A stretch of DNA of 52,261 bases from assembly GCF_000737245.1 (NCBI RefSeq), contig NZ_JPQU01000046.1, forward strand, positions 1-52,261. The letters are read 5' to 3'. This DNA comes from Pseudomonas syringae. Lineage in GTDB: Bacteria; Pseudomonadota; Gammaproteobacteria; Pseudomonadales; Pseudomonadaceae. A program made the translations under genes and the position numbers. Numbering within the stretch: the first letter of the stretch is position 1; each line of letters starts with the position of its first letter. The notes under the pieces were generated by a model, which did no database searches, was not told the origin of the DNA, and saw only the letters and a program-made list of their open reading frames with translations. This document shows, piece by piece, positions 52,208 through 52,261 of the stretch.

Positions 52208-52261
52208 TGAAGTGCGCCCCAAAAGTTGGACACCCGTCCAACCTCTGGGGTGTTTTTCATG
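52208..52261 (+). mobile_element. Left end of a probable IS3-family element
   Basis: TGAAGTGCGCCCCAAAAGTT resembles the terminal repeats of IS3-family elements. CCCCAAAAGTTGGAC (52217-52231) pairs with GTCCAACCTCTGGGG (52236-52250) around a 4-base loop, followed by a T-run. An ATG at the last bases could open the first transposase frame. The element runs out of the window. Confidence 0.6.

Noticed and set aside
1..52261. CRISPR arrays and tRNA or rRNA genes
   Set aside because: No regularly spaced direct repeats of CRISPR type and no tRNA cloverleaf or rRNA sequence were recognised. The many repeats are paired inverted REP arms.

Overview
The window is a piece of a Pseudomonas chromosome, most likely from the P. 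fluorescens group. Gene content and order point to this: nrdB/nrdA, phoP-phoQ and dctA in one half, and ldhA-gacS-cysM-rlmD-relA-mazG-purN-purM in the other, as in the genus core. The intergenic REP/REPIN palindromes (GTGGGAGCG... paired with its inverted copy) are also typical of this group. Species cannot be fixed from the sequence alone.

Bases 1-10,000 form an AT-richer accessory region. It opens with a broken IS1182-type transposase. A minus-strand pair follows: an Mrr/AspBHI-like restriction endonuclease, then a Vsr-type mismatch endonuclease. Diverging from them is a DNA cytosine-5 methyltransferase. After an 819-base structured gap comes a two-gene unit: a protein with two GHKL ATPase modules (an N-terminal MutL/Hsp90-like one and a C-terminal histidine-kinase-like one), and a receiver-like protein translated from an ATGA overlap. 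The last gene is a 632-residue protein with a PD-(D/E)XK-like nuclease motif. This looks like a restriction-modification system joined to a signalling-type defence module, and it is the best candidate for an undescribed system here.

Bases 10,100-20,900 hold a large GH63-like glucosidase between a truncated divergent copy of the nrdB tail and intact nrdB, which looks like the footprint of an insertion at the nrdB 3' end. nrdB and nrdA (class Ia ribonucleotide reductase) are separated by a chemoreceptor gene. Each has an NrdR-like box pair upstream, and nrdA also has a perfect DnaA box.

Bases 21,000-32,800 are core genes in small units: FhuF-like ferric reductase with a REPIN at its 5' end, phosphopantetheinyl transferase, dienelactone hydrolase, a small secreted protein behind an 11-bp-periodic PhoP-like operator, phoPQ, dctA with a sigma-54 promoter and two upstream palindromes, a CoA transferase, sprT, a Yip1-type membrane protein, ttcA and a Tag-like glycosylase. 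Bases 32,850-52,133 continue with arsC-wrbA-DUF2069, a thioredoxin-like lipoprotein, a META-domain lipoprotein, ldhA, the gacS hybrid sensor kinase, cysM-rlmD-relA-mazG, a DUF2058 gene, purM-purN-DUF3108, a DUF2066 gene and an AI-2E-type transporter. The window ends inside what appears to be an IS3-family element lying in a REP.

All calls come from reading the sequence and from family knowledge. No database search was run.
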